From Bacillota bacterium (lineage in GTDB: Bacteria; Bacillota; UBA4882; UBA8346): 64,000 nt of DNA. Shown piece after piece: positions 8,140 through 16,169 of the stretch (position 1 is the first letter of the stretch; every line of letters begins with the position of its first letter). A program made the position numbers and the translations under genes. Below the pieces are notes generated by a model. That model saw only the letters and a list, made by a program, of their open reading frames with translations, did not search any database and was not told where the DNA came from. The stretch spans positions 65,091 to 129,090 of the forward strand of contig JAEYRX010000020.1 of assembly GCA_023435225.1 (NCBI GenBank). The letters are read 5' to 3'.

Positions 8140-8856
8140 ATCGGTCTCCATTTGCTTTTGGTTCTTTTTGATTATAAATATATAAAGTATATAAAGGAAA
8201 ACTCCTGTCAATAATAAACTCCCAATACCAAGCAAAACAATATGTCCAATATTTACTACCCTGGCTTCAGCTTTCATAATGTTCTTTTGACCGGGAACAA
8301 CTATCCATTCCAACGTTTTTCCATCATCAGAAACGGTTCCGGCATTACTAATTACAGGCTTGACTGGTAAAGTCAGTATATACTTAAAATTAATCCTCGA
8401 TAAAACCGCAGCATTTAATCCGGGGCCTCCCTCATCCATTCTGATCTCGGTCAAATCCACCAATGCTTCAAAATGATATGTATCTGTTAAAAATCCCGGT
8501 TCAATTCGAAAATCAACCGTCTCTGCTTTGTTAGTACCTATTCCGGTTACTTTTGAATCAGCTAAGAGTTGTTGTAACTCTTTAAGGTTTTTGCAATGTT
8601 TGAAAGCTTTTACCCCAATGATTGAACCTTCTTGAAAGTCCTTGACCACATACCCTTCGTTTACTGCATCTTTTTTCCAATCAACCAAAGGTTTGTTCCC
8701 CGTCAATGCTAAAATTGATTCATCAAAACCCATTTTATATTCAATATCCGCCGTACCATTATGATTGATCTTGATATGTATTTCTCCGCTGAAACATCCC
8801 GACAAAAACAAAACTGGAATTAAAAACAAAACCGGCCATAATATAAATCGTTTCAT
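8134..8856 (-). CDS. LppM/DUF3153-like lipoprotein with C-terminal membrane segment
   Basis: The 240-residue product has a lipoprotein signal peptide with lipobox LFLSGC (cleavage before Cys21), an extracytoplasmic beta-rich domain, and a C-terminal membrane helix (about 206-228) followed by a short basic tail. The opening of the mature domain (GEIHIKINHNGTADIEYKMG) resembles the LppM/DUF3153 domain, in which an N-terminal hydrophobic anchor and a C-terminal helix are usual. Function is unknown; the mycobacterial member affects surface glycolipids. It lies 17 bases downstream of the CapA-type gene on the same strand, so the two probably form an operon. Confidence 0.65.
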   Translation of the reverse strand: MKRFILWPVLFLIPVLFLSGCFSGEIHIKINHNGTADIEYKMGFDESILALTGNKPLVDWKKDAVNEGYVVKDFQEGSIIGVKAFKHCKNLKELQQLLADSKVTGIGTNKAETVDFRIEPGFLTDTYHFEALVDLTEIRMDEGGPGLNAAVLSRINFKYILTLPVKPVISNAGTVSDDGKTLEWIVVPGQKNIMKAEARVVNIGHIVLLGIGSLLLTGVFLYILYIFIIKKNQKQMETDS

Positions 8857-8873
8857 ATCCCTACCTCATTCTT

Positions 8874-10037
8874 CTATTTATTAAACAATTCCCGGGTCTC
8901 ATTCCAAACTTCCCGGATCCTGTCACGGGCTGTCTTATCAACATCCAATTCCTTTCCAAGGTACTCCGGACCGGTAACCGTCTTAATTCGGTATTGATAT
9001 TTACCATGGTCCCAGTAGCGATGAACCCATAGAGGGACATAACTTGCCTGAGTAATTTTCACCCCGTATCCTTCGGACTTCTTTTGCAATTTTAAATTTA
9101 ATAATATACCATAATCACTATATTTCCAACGTTGATTGGAAAGTACGTTTCCTAATGAATAAGCGATAAAATAATCACGGGCATCTCCATTATCGGGGTT
9201 GATATATTGCCGGTATTCCAAAGGCTGGACTACATGAACATGGCTTCCTAGAATAATATCAACTCCCGATTTTATCAACCATTCTGTTAATTTTATTTGC
9301 TCGGAGGAAGGGTTCCGCTGATACTCAATACCGGTATGTAACGCTAATATAATACAATCGGCGCCGGCCTGTTTCACTTCGGCAATATCGGCAGTAACTT
9401 TTTGATAATCAAAAAAATTAACCACCCATTCTTCCCCTTTTGGAGCTTTAAGACCATTGGTGGTTGTGGTATAAGCTAAAAAAGCTAAATTAATACCTTT
9501 AATATTTATGAGCCGATAGCGTTTTTCCCGATTGTTACTAAGAGAACCCACATACGGCAGACCGATTTTGTTTAAATACTCAAGTGTACGCTCCATTCCT
9601 TCGGTTCCCATATCCAGTGAATGATTATGCGCGGTAAATACCAGGTCAATTCCTGCCCATTTTAAAGCATCAGCAATAGCCGCCGGGCTATTAAATTGAG
9701 GATATCCGGTGTATTGCCGATCGGAATTATTTATTAAAGTTTCTAATACACCTACAGTCAAATCCGCCTTACTTAATCTATCGCTTACCTCTGAAAAAAT
9801 AGGCCGAAAATCATAATCACCGGTTGTTTCATTTAAAGCCGACCTGACAATCGGCATATGTACAACCACATCTCCGACTGCTGCTAAAGTTAGGATTGCA
9901 GGTTCTGCTTTTTGGGAAAGTTTTGCATTTTGTGTTTCTTCTCTAAGTATTTTACTGATGTTACCTGCCCAATTCCACCAAATAATTATGGTGAAAATGA
10001 ATAAAGCCAAAAAAACAACTAAAAAAGTTTTTTTCAA
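8874..10037 (-). CDS. CapA / PgsA-like metallophosphatase-fold protein
   Basis: The family is named after CapA of poly-gamma-glutamate capsule synthesis, but many members are of unknown function. The 387-residue product has an N-terminal membrane anchor (about 5-22), then a calcineurin-like fold with motifs LAAVGDVVVH, GVLETLI, TAHNHSLDMG and LGSHVHVVQP that supply metal-binding Asp, Asn and His residues. I chose TTG at 10037 because GAGGTGG lies upstream and the product then starts MKKTFLVVFLALF; a longer frame opens at 10094 but has no comparable site. No capBC genes are near, so polyglutamate synthesis is not implied. An unusual pair of nested hairpins precedes the gene. Confidence 0.82.
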   Translation of the reverse strand: MKKTFLVVFLALFIFTIIIWWNWAGNISKILREETQNAKLSQKAEPAILTLAAVGDVVVHMPIVRSALNETTGDYDFRPIFSEVSDRLSKADLTVGVLETLINNSDRQYTGYPQFNSPAAIADALKWAGIDLVFTAHNHSLDMGTEGMERTLEYLNKIGLPYVGSLSNNREKRYRLINIKGINLAFLAYTTTTNGLKAPKGEEWVVNFFDYQKVTADIAEVKQAGADCIILALHTGIEYQRNPSSEQIKLTEWLIKSGVDIILGSHVHVVQPLEYRQYINPDNGDARDYFIAYSLGNVLSNQRWKYSDYGILLNLKLQKKSEGYGVKITQASYVPLWVHRYWDHGKYQYRIKTVTGPEYLGKELDVDKTARDRIREVWNETRELFNK

Positions 10038-10139
10038 ACCAGATACCACCTCAGGGATTGAAATTAATCGGTTGAGGTATATATATTTTTTCAACTTTTG
10101 GTAACTTTACCTACATATTATGTAATTTTATTGTACTAT

Positions 10140-10223
10140 ATAAGTTGAATTAAATTTTGTTACCTGCATCATGTCCCTAAATCCGGACATGATGGAATGA
10201 GCAATGAATTTAATTCAACTTAT
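10140..10223. repeat. Nested palindromic element 1 (17-bp outer stem, 10-bp inner stem)
   Basis: The outer arms ATAAGTTGAATTAAATT (10140-10156) and its exact complement (10207-10223) form a perfect 17-bp stem. Inside is a second perfect 10-bp stem, CATCATGTCC (10167-10176) with 10185-10194. The element lies between two minus-strand genes and encodes no open frame. Confidence 0.85.
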
Positions 10224-10235
10224 TACAGCTGTAAT
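10222..10235. repeat. 14-bp perfect palindrome joining two nested elements
   Basis: ATTACAGCTGTAAT is self-complementary over its full length and sits exactly between nested elements 1 and 2. Confidence 0.8.
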
Positions 10236-10237
10236 AC

Positions 10238-10315
10238 GATGAAGTAAATACTGATTTGATATCATTTGCATTCGGCTTTAGGAATGCAAATCTTGGATAA
10301 GAAATTTACTTCATC
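10238..10315. repeat. Nested palindromic element 2 (12-bp outer stem, 10-bp inner stem)
   Basis: Outer arms GATGAAGTAAAT (10238-10249) and ATTTACTTCATC (10304-10315) are exact complements. An inner perfect stem ATTTGCATTC (10264-10273) pairs with GAATGCAAAT (10282-10291). The architecture copies element 1, but the sequence is unrelated. Confidence 0.85.
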
Positions 10316-10324
10316 CTATATAGC

Positions 10325-11152
10325 TTAATTTCCCGGCGGGTTAACCACGGTAGGTACAATCTGAACATCTCCGGCCACAATACCTACTCCGGTCCTGGCA
10401 TCATGTACCCGGCAATGAATTTCCATAAAACCGGGCATATCAGTCAGCCAACCATACATAATATAATTAACACCGAGCATCTTTCCTAAATTCCTGGTAA
10501 ACTGAACCGTACCCAAAGTATCGGGCGAAGGCGGTGTAGTGCCGGGAGTATTAATGTTTAGGAGTTGTTTAACTACCTGTTCGGTTGTAGCGCTCTCGAC
10601 TACGACGAACCGTCCCGTTTTGATTAGCTCATTTATCATCATCTCTTGGGCTGCCCGTGGAGTAACTTTATCCTTGGAGTTAAGGTATTCAAATGGCACA
10701 ACAGCGAGCGAAAATTTATTGGCTTTTTCAATAGCTTTTTGCCCGACTTTGATTTCAGCTTTATTAATAAGATTCAAATTTTGCGGATTATTAGTCATAA
10801 TCTGTCCGATTGAGAAGTTATCCCGGACTGTTACAATTTTAATATCAGCCACATGGGTTTCTATAACACCCAGTTTATTACGCCTTACCGGGTCGTTAAA
10901 CGGCCGGCCTTCGGCTACTATTTCAAAGACGGATCCTAATTTGACGTATTGCTTCATCCCGGCGTTCAAATATACTCTATTTCCATCGATAGCAGCTACA
11001 GTGGCTTGTGAAATACCAAATTGTCTATTAATAATTTTAACCAGGTCGACGATCCCGGTAGCCAGTTGGTTTTCTGCTCCTCCGGCTGATGGTGCGCTGA
11101 GCAATATAAATAAAACAATCAAACCAAGCACAATAAATTTCTGTCTCACCAT
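10325..11152 (-). CDS. Secreted CsgG/FlgT-like protein of unknown function
   Basis: The 275-residue product has a clear signal peptide (about 1-28, ending SAGGA). Its first part (about 30-140) looks like a small beta-domain dealing with ADGxxV-type repeats. The second part (about 155-265) contains AVVPFEYLNSKDKV, MMINELIKTGRFVVVE and LGKMLGVNYIMYGWLT, the pattern of the CsgG/TolB-N-like fold in which a sporadic oligomer-forming domain senses or binds a partner. I chose ATG at 11152, preceded by GGAGAG; the longer frame to 11206 lacks an RBS and would bury the signal peptide. In an organism without a classical outer membrane the role is unclear. It is the first gene before the nested hairpins. 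Confidence 0.55.
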   Translation of the reverse strand: MVRQKFIVLGLIVLFILLSAPSAGGAENQLATGIVDLVKIINRQFGISQATVAAIDGNRVYLNAGMKQYVKLGSVFEIVAEGRPFNDPVRRNKLGVIETHVADIKIVTVRDNFSIGQIMTNNPQNLNLINKAEIKVGQKAIEKANKFSLAVVPFEYLNSKDKVTPRAAQEMMINELIKTGRFVVVESATTEQVVKQLLNINTPGTTPPSPDTLGTVQFTRNLGKMLGVNYIMYGWLTDMPGFMEIHCRVHDARTGVGIVAGDVQIVPTVVNPPGN

Positions 11153-11439
11153 TGATCTCTCCACTAATAATTCTTCATTTCTTAATACTTTATTATATTG
11201 TAACATCGGTAAAAAATGGCTGCAACTTTAGATTGGGGGGAATTTATCTCTTTATTTTCAAACAATTACAGTGTATAATCATTTATAATTTATACTGCTA
11301 AAATTCTAACTTTTAGTAAGGCGCAAACATAAAAGGATCCTTATTAGAAATTTATTTTTTAATCTTATGATTAATACGTTTTTCTCTTCTATTCCTTCTT
11401 TTGATTAATTTAAATAAATATATAATGGAGGTTGATCTA

Positions 11440-12528
11440 ATGATTAAAATCGCAATTGTAGGCGCTACCGGTATTGTCGGTCAACAAGCTATTGTGAGTT
11501 TGGTAGGGCACCCTTGGTTTAAAATTACCAAACTTGCCGCTTCAGAGCGTTCTGCCGGTAAAAAATACCGGGATGCATTGAAAGATGCCAGTGGAGCATC
11601 AAAATGGTGGTGCCCGGAAGAATTACCGGAGGATATCGCCGATCTGATGGTGGAAGATGCCGCCCAATTTGACCCTACCAGCGTAGATATTATCTTCTCG
11701 ACAGTTGATGCATCCGCCGCCAAAGAGTTGGAACCGAAGTATGCTAAAACCACTCCTGTAATAAGCACTGCTTCAGCTTTTCGTTATGAAGCTGATACTC
11801 CAATTTTAATTGGTGGTATCAATATGGAGCAAGCCAAGTTATTGGATATCCAAAGACAAAACCGTGGATGGAAAGGATTTGTCGCTCCAAAATCAAACTG
11901 TACCATCGCCGGATTAACAGTTTCTTTAAAACCGATTTTAGATAATTTTGGTGTTAAACAAGTTGTTATGACCTCTTTACAGGCAATGTCCGGCGCCGGT
12001 CGGACTCCCGGACTTTCCGCCATGGATATGATGGAAAATGTTGTACCCTATATTTCCGGTGAAGAACCTAAGGCAGAAATCGAACCGCAAAAAATTCTTG
12101 GTAAACTTAACGGCAATAAAATAGAGCAGGCTCCATTTGGAATCACGGCTACTTGTACCCGGGTTCCGGTACTAGACGGTCATCTGGTCTGTGCTTATGT
12201 TCAAACCGAAAAACAATGCACCCCCGAAGAAGTTAAGGAAGCTATGGTTAATTTTGGTACTGATTTTACGGCACTTGGTTTACCAAGCTCACCAAAACAT
12301 TTAATTGAGGTAACCGATGATCCTTTTAGACCACAACCCCGTATGGACCGGGAAAGAGGTGGCGGAATGACTGTAACTGTAGGAAGAATTCGTAAAGACC
12401 CCGTTCTTGAAAATGGTATCAAGTATGTCTGCCTGGCTCATAACACTAAACTGGGAGCCGCTAAAGGCGCTCTCCAAACTGCAGAATATCTGGTAAAATA
12501 TTATTTAAAATGGGAAACCGGTTGTTAA
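11440..12528 (+). CDS. asd: Aspartate-semialdehyde dehydrogenase (archaeal/fungal-type)
   Basis: The enzyme reduces L-aspartyl phosphate to aspartate semialdehyde with NADPH, leading to lysine, diaminopimelate, threonine and methionine. The 362-residue product has the N-terminal nucleotide-binding motif IVGATGIVGQQAI and the catalytic cysteine in SNCTIAGL. The segment DPFRPQPRMDRERGGGM and the substrate-binding pattern place it in the archaeal-type (Asd2, LysY-like) branch rather than the usual bacterial one. The start at 11440 has GGAGG ten bases upstream; an in-frame TTG at 11401 has none. It stands alone with its own terminator. I see no lysine riboswitch or T-box in the 287-base upstream gap. 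Confidence 0.9.
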   Translation: MIKIAIVGATGIVGQQAIVSLVGHPWFKITKLAASERSAGKKYRDALKDASGASKWWCPEELPEDIADLMVEDAAQFDPTSVDIIFSTVDASAAKELEPKYAKTTPVISTASAFRYEADTPILIGGINMEQAKLLDIQRQNRGWKGFVAPKSNCTIAGLTVSLKPILDNFGVKQVVMTSLQAMSGAGRTPGLSAMDMMENVVPYISGEEPKAEIEPQKILGKLNGNKIEQAPFGITATCTRVPVLDGHLVCAYVQTEKQCTPEEVKEAMVNFGTDFTALGLPSSPKHLIEVTDDPFRPQPRMDRERGGGMTVTVGRIRKDPVLENGIKYVCLAHNTKLGAAKGALQTAEYLVKYYLKWETGC

Positions 12529-12562
12529 CGATTTGAATTTGAAAAAAATAGGCTCGATAAAT

Positions 12563-12602
12563 AAAAAAATGGAGCTTTTCTTTAAGAAAAGCCCCATTTT
12601 TT
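12563..12602 (+). terminator. Rho-independent terminator downstream of asd
   Basis: A stem formed by AAAATGG-A-GCTTTTCTT and GAAAAGC-C-CCATTTTTT ends in a run of T. It lies 35 bases after the asd stop codon. The A-run on the 5' side would allow activity in both directions. Confidence 0.85.
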
Positions 12603-12670
12603 ATTCGTATATAATGGAAATTATTTACAATATTTATTTCAATATATATTTATATATTCGTATTTCAAAA

Positions 12671-13483
12671 CTATTGTTCCGGGAATAAAGACTGTAGGGT
12701 ATGAGTATGGGAGCCTTTTTGAAGCTCATCAGCTAAATTAAATTTTATTGGATGCTCAAAATCAGCTAAGTTAAAAATATAAACATCTCCATTTGCTAAA
12801 TCGTAAATGTTGGAATAAACCGTTCCCCCATCACCCCAATTTTGAGAGGTTTGTTCCAACACAACCCTAATATTATCCAAACTAACTACATTTTGATTTT
12901 CCAGCATCTCGGTGGCTATCTCATATCGTGAACAAGGATAGCCTCCCAGTTTGGGCTCTGAAAACCAAAAGTTAGTTATAACTTGAAAGTTGCCTTGTTT
13001 AGGTATGATATGTAACTCATTATTAACCCATTCTACTACCGCTGCATTTCCAGCCTTATCTGCGAATAATAGATGATCTTGCAAATTTGACGGCGGATTA
13101 TAAACCTGAACCATTTTTAAGGCTTCCTCAACATTTGAACATTGAGCTAAAATCCGTTCACCCATGTCTCGTAACTCAAATTGTGGTTTTTCAGGAGAAT
13201 ACGGCACTTGAGTCTGCGGACAAATAGCCATATCAAAGAATAATCCTTGATCGTTCATACCCCCTTGTACAAAGGAGTAGATTACAAAACAGATCATTCC
13301 ATACTCTCCTTCCGCAGGCCGAACAAGCCGAACCGTAACCGGAGTGGAGTAGAACCAATCTTCGTTGTTACCTACTAAAACCTGATTATCTCCGCTTTTA
13401 GTAAAAATTGTACAAGCGGATGCAAGGCTGGTAACAAAAAGTAAGATCCCTAACCAAATAAAAACAAATACGACTTTCTTCAT
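12671..13483 (-). CDS. Secreted Ntn-hydrolase, choloylglycine/acyl-amide hydrolase-like
   Basis: The product (270 residues) has a signal peptide ending in LASACT, so cleavage would expose a Cys at the new N-terminus. This fits an N-terminal-nucleophile hydrolase of the penicillin acylase/AAT-type (family C45/C59), which hydrolyses linear amides. Visible supporting motifs are CTIFTKSGDNQVLVGNNEDW, where the NNEDW block follows the nucleophile by about 20 residues as in this family, and FADKAGNAAVVEW. I chose ATG at 13483 with AGGTGA upstream. The natural substrate is not predictable. It stands alone, opposite asd, with the next gene 70 bases away. Confidence 0.75.
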   Translation of the reverse strand: MKKVVFVFIWLGILLFVTSLASACTIFTKSGDNQVLVGNNEDWFYSTPVTVRLVRPAEGEYGMICFVIYSFVQGGMNDQGLFFDMAICPQTQVPYSPEKPQFELRDMGERILAQCSNVEEALKMVQVYNPPSNLQDHLLFADKAGNAAVVEWVNNELHIIPKQGNFQVITNFWFSEPKLGGYPCSRYEIATEMLENQNVVSLDNIRVVLEQTSQNWGDGGTVYSNIYDLANGDVYIFNLADFEHPIKFNLADELQKGSHTHTLQSLFPEQ

Positions 13484-13553
13484 GAAATCACCTGCCAAAA
13501 GTCAAATGTCAATCTTTATGATTAACCTTTGATTAAAAGTAGAAAAAAAGTGA

Positions 13554-13961
13554 CTAACTGTCCCTTTCCCGAGCAATGATTCCATCTAAGATCTGAGCAG
13601 CTTTTACAATTATATCACGGCATTTAATTTCTTCAGTCCGGTATTTTTCTTTTAAGGGAGCACAATCAATATCGCCCATTTCTTTGGCGTATGATTCCAG
13701 CAGTTCTTTGGTTAAATCCTTAATTTTAGTGCTTTCATGAGCCAGATCCTTCACAAAAAGCCGGCCTAGCACCATAATAGAGGCTGTTAACGCTCCACAG
13801 ACATCTTCGGTGGCCATTCCTCCCCCAAAACCAGCGGCCATTTTTAAAGCATCCTTACTTAAGCCAAGTTGATAAGCTTCATTGGCCGCATATAATATTT
13901 TTTCCGCACAATTAAAATCAATATCTTTCCCATAACCACTCTTCAGTAAATCGTAAAGCAT
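13554..13961 (-). CDS. C_GCAxxG_C_C family protein
   Basis: The 135-residue protein carries the family's conserved cysteines: FNCAEKIL near residues 15-22, the glycine-rich AAGFGGGMATEDVCGALTAS (Gly-rich and Cys about 44-63) and later C in DCAPLKEKY and KCRDII. The family (PF09719) is widespread in anaerobes and some members are split-Soret-like or redox related, but no activity is established. The ATG at 13961 has GAGGAGGGG upstream; a longer frame to 14030 has no such site. It begins a same-strand run with the 2H phosphoesterase, DsrE and ACT genes, although its upstream gap of about 150 bases may hold a separate promoter. Confidence 0.85.
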   Translation of the reverse strand: MLYDLLKSGYGKDIDFNCAEKILYAANEAYQLGLSKDALKMAAGFGGGMATEDVCGALTASIMVLGRLFVKDLAHESTKIKDLTKELLESYAKEMGDIDCAPLKEKYRTEEIKCRDIIVKAAQILDGIIARERDS

Positions 13962-14110
13962 AACACCCCTCCTCTTATAAATCAAAGATAATATTTTATG
14001 CCAAGTACAGATCCAATTAATGCTAATCATATCATAGTTTGTCTTTAATATAAAGAGTACCGAAGATCTTTCCCTGGCAATACAACTTTAAAAAAACTAT
14101 GAAAATGAGC

Positions 14111-14785
14111 TTACATATTAATCTTAATATTCATTTCTTTTTTAGAGTTGTACCAATCATGAACGACCAAATCCAATTCAGCGACGTTCACCGTTCCGAA
14201 ATAATAATTTTGATATTCTTCAATAATCGCCAGTAACCGGTTTTTATTCTGCAAATTCTTTTGAAATCTAACGATGGTCGAATGCGCCGATATGCTTTGA
14301 TATCTCTCCTTTAAAATAATATCGGCCTTTGCTGCGTTTATTCTTAATTTATCACGCAGAGATTGCAATTCTCTTTCATAATATCCTTTCATCATAATTG
14401 CAGCTTCGCTAAGAATTATCCCTTGGTATTTGATTGAAAAGGGTCGGATTCCCTTGATTGCTTTTTGTATTAATTGCCGGTACCGTTCAATGGAATCCTC
14501 GCCGATCCAAAAATTTTCAACGGCGCTGATAAAAGTCAAAACCGTCAGATGCAAATCATCTTTCGGGTAAAAGTATTGGTCCGGTTCAATCCGGTGTATT
14601 TCGTTCTGAATCATTTGAATAGCCTCGGTAATACTATCCGGAATGTTTATCAACAACGATAAACCGCGTCTTCCATCGTTCCTGATATCCTGAAGTGTGG
14701 GATCGATTTTCTCCGCCCCGCTCCGAATGGCTATTTTACCTTTGGAATTAATTTGAGTATATAGATTTTCCAATTCTCTGATCAT
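14111..14785 (-). CDS. 2H phosphoesterase superfamily protein (2'-5' RNA ligase-like)
   Basis: The protein has 224 residues and two HxT motifs, DLHLTVLTF near residues 77-85 and SAHSTIVRF near 167-175. Two such motifs about 90 residues apart are the signature of the 2H superfamily, which opens or forms cyclic phosphodiesters (RNA 2',3'-cyclic phosphodiesterase, LigT). Nothing shows the real substrate. The ATG at 14785 has no convincing ribosome binding site, but the upstream DsrE frame, if its frameshift is repaired, ends nine bases before it. Translation by re-initiation from that gene is therefore plausible. Confidence 0.75.
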   Translation of the reverse strand: MIRELENLYTQINSKGKIAIRSGAEKIDPTLQDIRNDGRRGLSLLINIPDSITEAIQMIQNEIHRIEPDQYFYPKDDLHLTVLTFISAVENFWIGEDSIERYRQLIQKAIKGIRPFSIKYQGIILSEAAIMMKGYYERELQSLRDKLRINAAKADIILKERYQSISAHSTIVRFQKNLQNKNRLLAIIEEYQNYYFGTVNVAELDLVVHDWYNSKKEMNIKINM

Positions 14786-14823
14786 ATTTTGTTACTAGAT
14801 CGTCAACACTTTCCAATCGGACT

Positions 14824-15153
14824 TTAACATCTCCGTAAACGGTTCCCGACAAATAAAATATTGACCCCCATTTTCTCCAATGTTTCGCTTACTCCATACC
14901 GGTCGGAACAGGCTTTACAAGCCATAATTTCTATTCCAATTTCTTGCATCTCATGAATATATACTTGAAGCTCCTCATCTTCGGCCAATAATTTGGCAGA
15001 TGGTCCCCAAACCAATAATTTTACCTCATCCCACCAACCTCTATGTTTGGTATTCCGAGTATACATAAATACCATTTTTAACGCTACTTCCCGGTCGGGG
15101 CTTGTCCACAGTACCAATAATTTATCCGGTCCAATAAAAATATCTTCCGCCAT
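14824..15153 (-). CDS. DsrE-family protein, C-terminus altered by a one-base frameshift
   Basis: DsrE-like proteins are small sulfur-carrier/relay proteins with a DsrE/F fold. This product contains the family pattern LLVWGPSAKLLAEDEELQ and ACKACSDRYGV, including the conserved Cys pair. The frame stops early at 14824 after ...LFVGNRLRRC. Restoring one G in the GGG run at 14845-14847 gives GEPFTEMLKSDWKVLTI and a stop at 14795-14797, which is the normal ending of this family (a G-x-P-L/F-T-E-x-x-K-x-x-W-K-V-L-T pattern). So a deletion or sequence error is likely; the intact gene would be 15153-14795. The ATG at 15153 has AAAGG upstream. It lies between the ACT gene and the 2H phosphoesterase gene. 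Confidence 0.82.
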   Translation of the reverse strand: MAEDIFIGPDKLLVLWTSPDREVALKMVFMYTRNTKHRGWWDEVKLLVWGPSAKLLAEDEELQVYIHEMQEIGIEIMACKACSDRYGVSETLEKMGVNILFVGNRLRRC

Positions 15154-15200
15154 TTTAATCAACCTTTCTCAAGATATTGAAATCCTTATCGATTTCAACT

Positions 15201-15599
15201 CTAATATGTTTTATTTAAAATTTCATACCCAGCCTTGATTAAAGCGGTAACTGCCTGCTGGAAACCTTTTTCCCGGACCATGATATAATCGGTCTCATAG
15301 GTGGAAACAACAAAAATACTAATTCCGGCCTCAGCCAGACAGGTACTGATAGCGGAAAGAATTCCGATTAATGAAAAATCCAATGGACCCTGTACTTTAA
15401 ATATTCGCCAACCTTTTTCAGACTTAACTCCTTCAGGAATCAGCTCTTCTTCACAAACTAACGATAATTCTTCCGGCGTTCCGGTTATCGAAAAGAATCC
15501 TTTTCCACTAATCCAACCCGGGATTGCAGTCCCACTTTCTAATTTACAAACCCCATAGCGGTTCTTGAGTATTTCCAGTTTAAGCCTTATCTTATTCAA
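15201..15599 (-). CDS. ACT-domain protein (amino-acid-binding regulator)
   Basis: The 132-residue protein has two ACT-like halves. The second, PLDFSLIGILSAISTCLAEA followed by GISIFVVSTYETDYIMV, is a textbook ACT core of the type found in the CASTOR/ACT_7 proteins and in Gcn-type regulators. The first half (about 15-65) has the related FFSITGTPEELSLVCEEE strand pattern. Such proteins bind amino acids and act as sensors without an enzyme domain. The preferred start is TTG at 15599, behind AAGGGA; a TTG at 15623 lies before that site. It is the first gene of the run ACT - DsrE - 2H phosphoesterase and lies 48 bases upstream of the DsrE gene. Confidence 0.75.
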   Translation of the reverse strand: MNKIRLKLEILKNRYGVCKLESGTAIPGWISGKGFFSITGTPEELSLVCEEELIPEGVKSEKGWRIFKVQGPLDFSLIGILSAISTCLAEAGISIFVVSTYETDYIMVREKGFQQAVTALIKAGYEILNKTY

Positions 15600-15640
15600 G
15601 ATTATTTCCCTTTCGCTAGACAATAACTAATTTTATATAA

Positions 15641-15738
15641 GGAAGCGCTGATTAATCCGATTTTGTGCGAGCAAATATTCGGTATTAGGCATTTTATGAA
15701 GCACAAAATCGTCACTTATTCAATTAATCAACGCTTCC
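15641..15738 (+). repeat. Nested palindromic repeat, copy 1 of 3
   Basis: Terminal arms GGAAGCGCTGATTAAT (15641-15656) and ATTAATCAACGCTTCC (15723-15738) pair with one mismatch. Inside, CGATTTTGTGC (15658-15668) pairs exactly with GCACAAAATCG (15701-15711). The sequence is nearly identical to the elements at 27798 and 48239, in the same orientation. Confidence 0.92.
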
Positions 15739-16169
15739 CTAAATCTTCGACAATTGACTTTTTCTACCTGCTTTTGAGATTAAGTTTTATATTATTGTCC
15801 ACGTTCGCCAAAATATAGGCAATCGTAAAAAAAACTACCAATTAAAACCGGTATTATAATTAGACCCATTCCTTGAGTTAATAGTAATTATCACGAAGTA
15901 TACTGCTGAAAACAACATCTCTAGCTGCTTCTCAGATACTCTTTACTGATTAATCATTGAACCATTCCTCTTATGTTTCACCGTTTCCATACTTAAATTA
16001 CCTGGAAATAGATTAAATATTATTAGATTTACGTTCTAATCTTGGATGGTAATAAAAAAAGCTTATTTTTATCTCATAAATATTCTTACAATACCGATAT
16101 TTATTGTAAAATATTATGAATAAATTTTGGAAAATTTTGCTTGCAAATTTAATGAATGGAGCAATGAAT
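15739..16169. other. Non-coding gap before the chemoreceptor gene
   Basis: The 430 bases after repeat copy 1 are AT-rich with no credible gene on either strand. The only structure I see is an 8-bp inverted repeat, TTACAATA (16086-16093) with TATTGTAA (16102-16109), just upstream of the chemoreceptor start, which may be an operator, and a weak TTAGA/TCTAA repeat near 16025-16045. No clear promoter can be assigned. Confidence 0.5.

Noticed and set aside
10539..11231. A 230-codon plus-strand reading frame
   Set aside because: It is antisense to the CsgG-like gene, which has a signal peptide, RBS and domain wording; the plus-strand product shows no motif.
11153..11439. Lysine riboswitch or T-box upstream of asd
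   Set aside because: The gap shows only AT-rich sequence, a possible -10 (TATAAT near 11275) and a GGATCC palindrome; no T-box or lysine element motif is evident.
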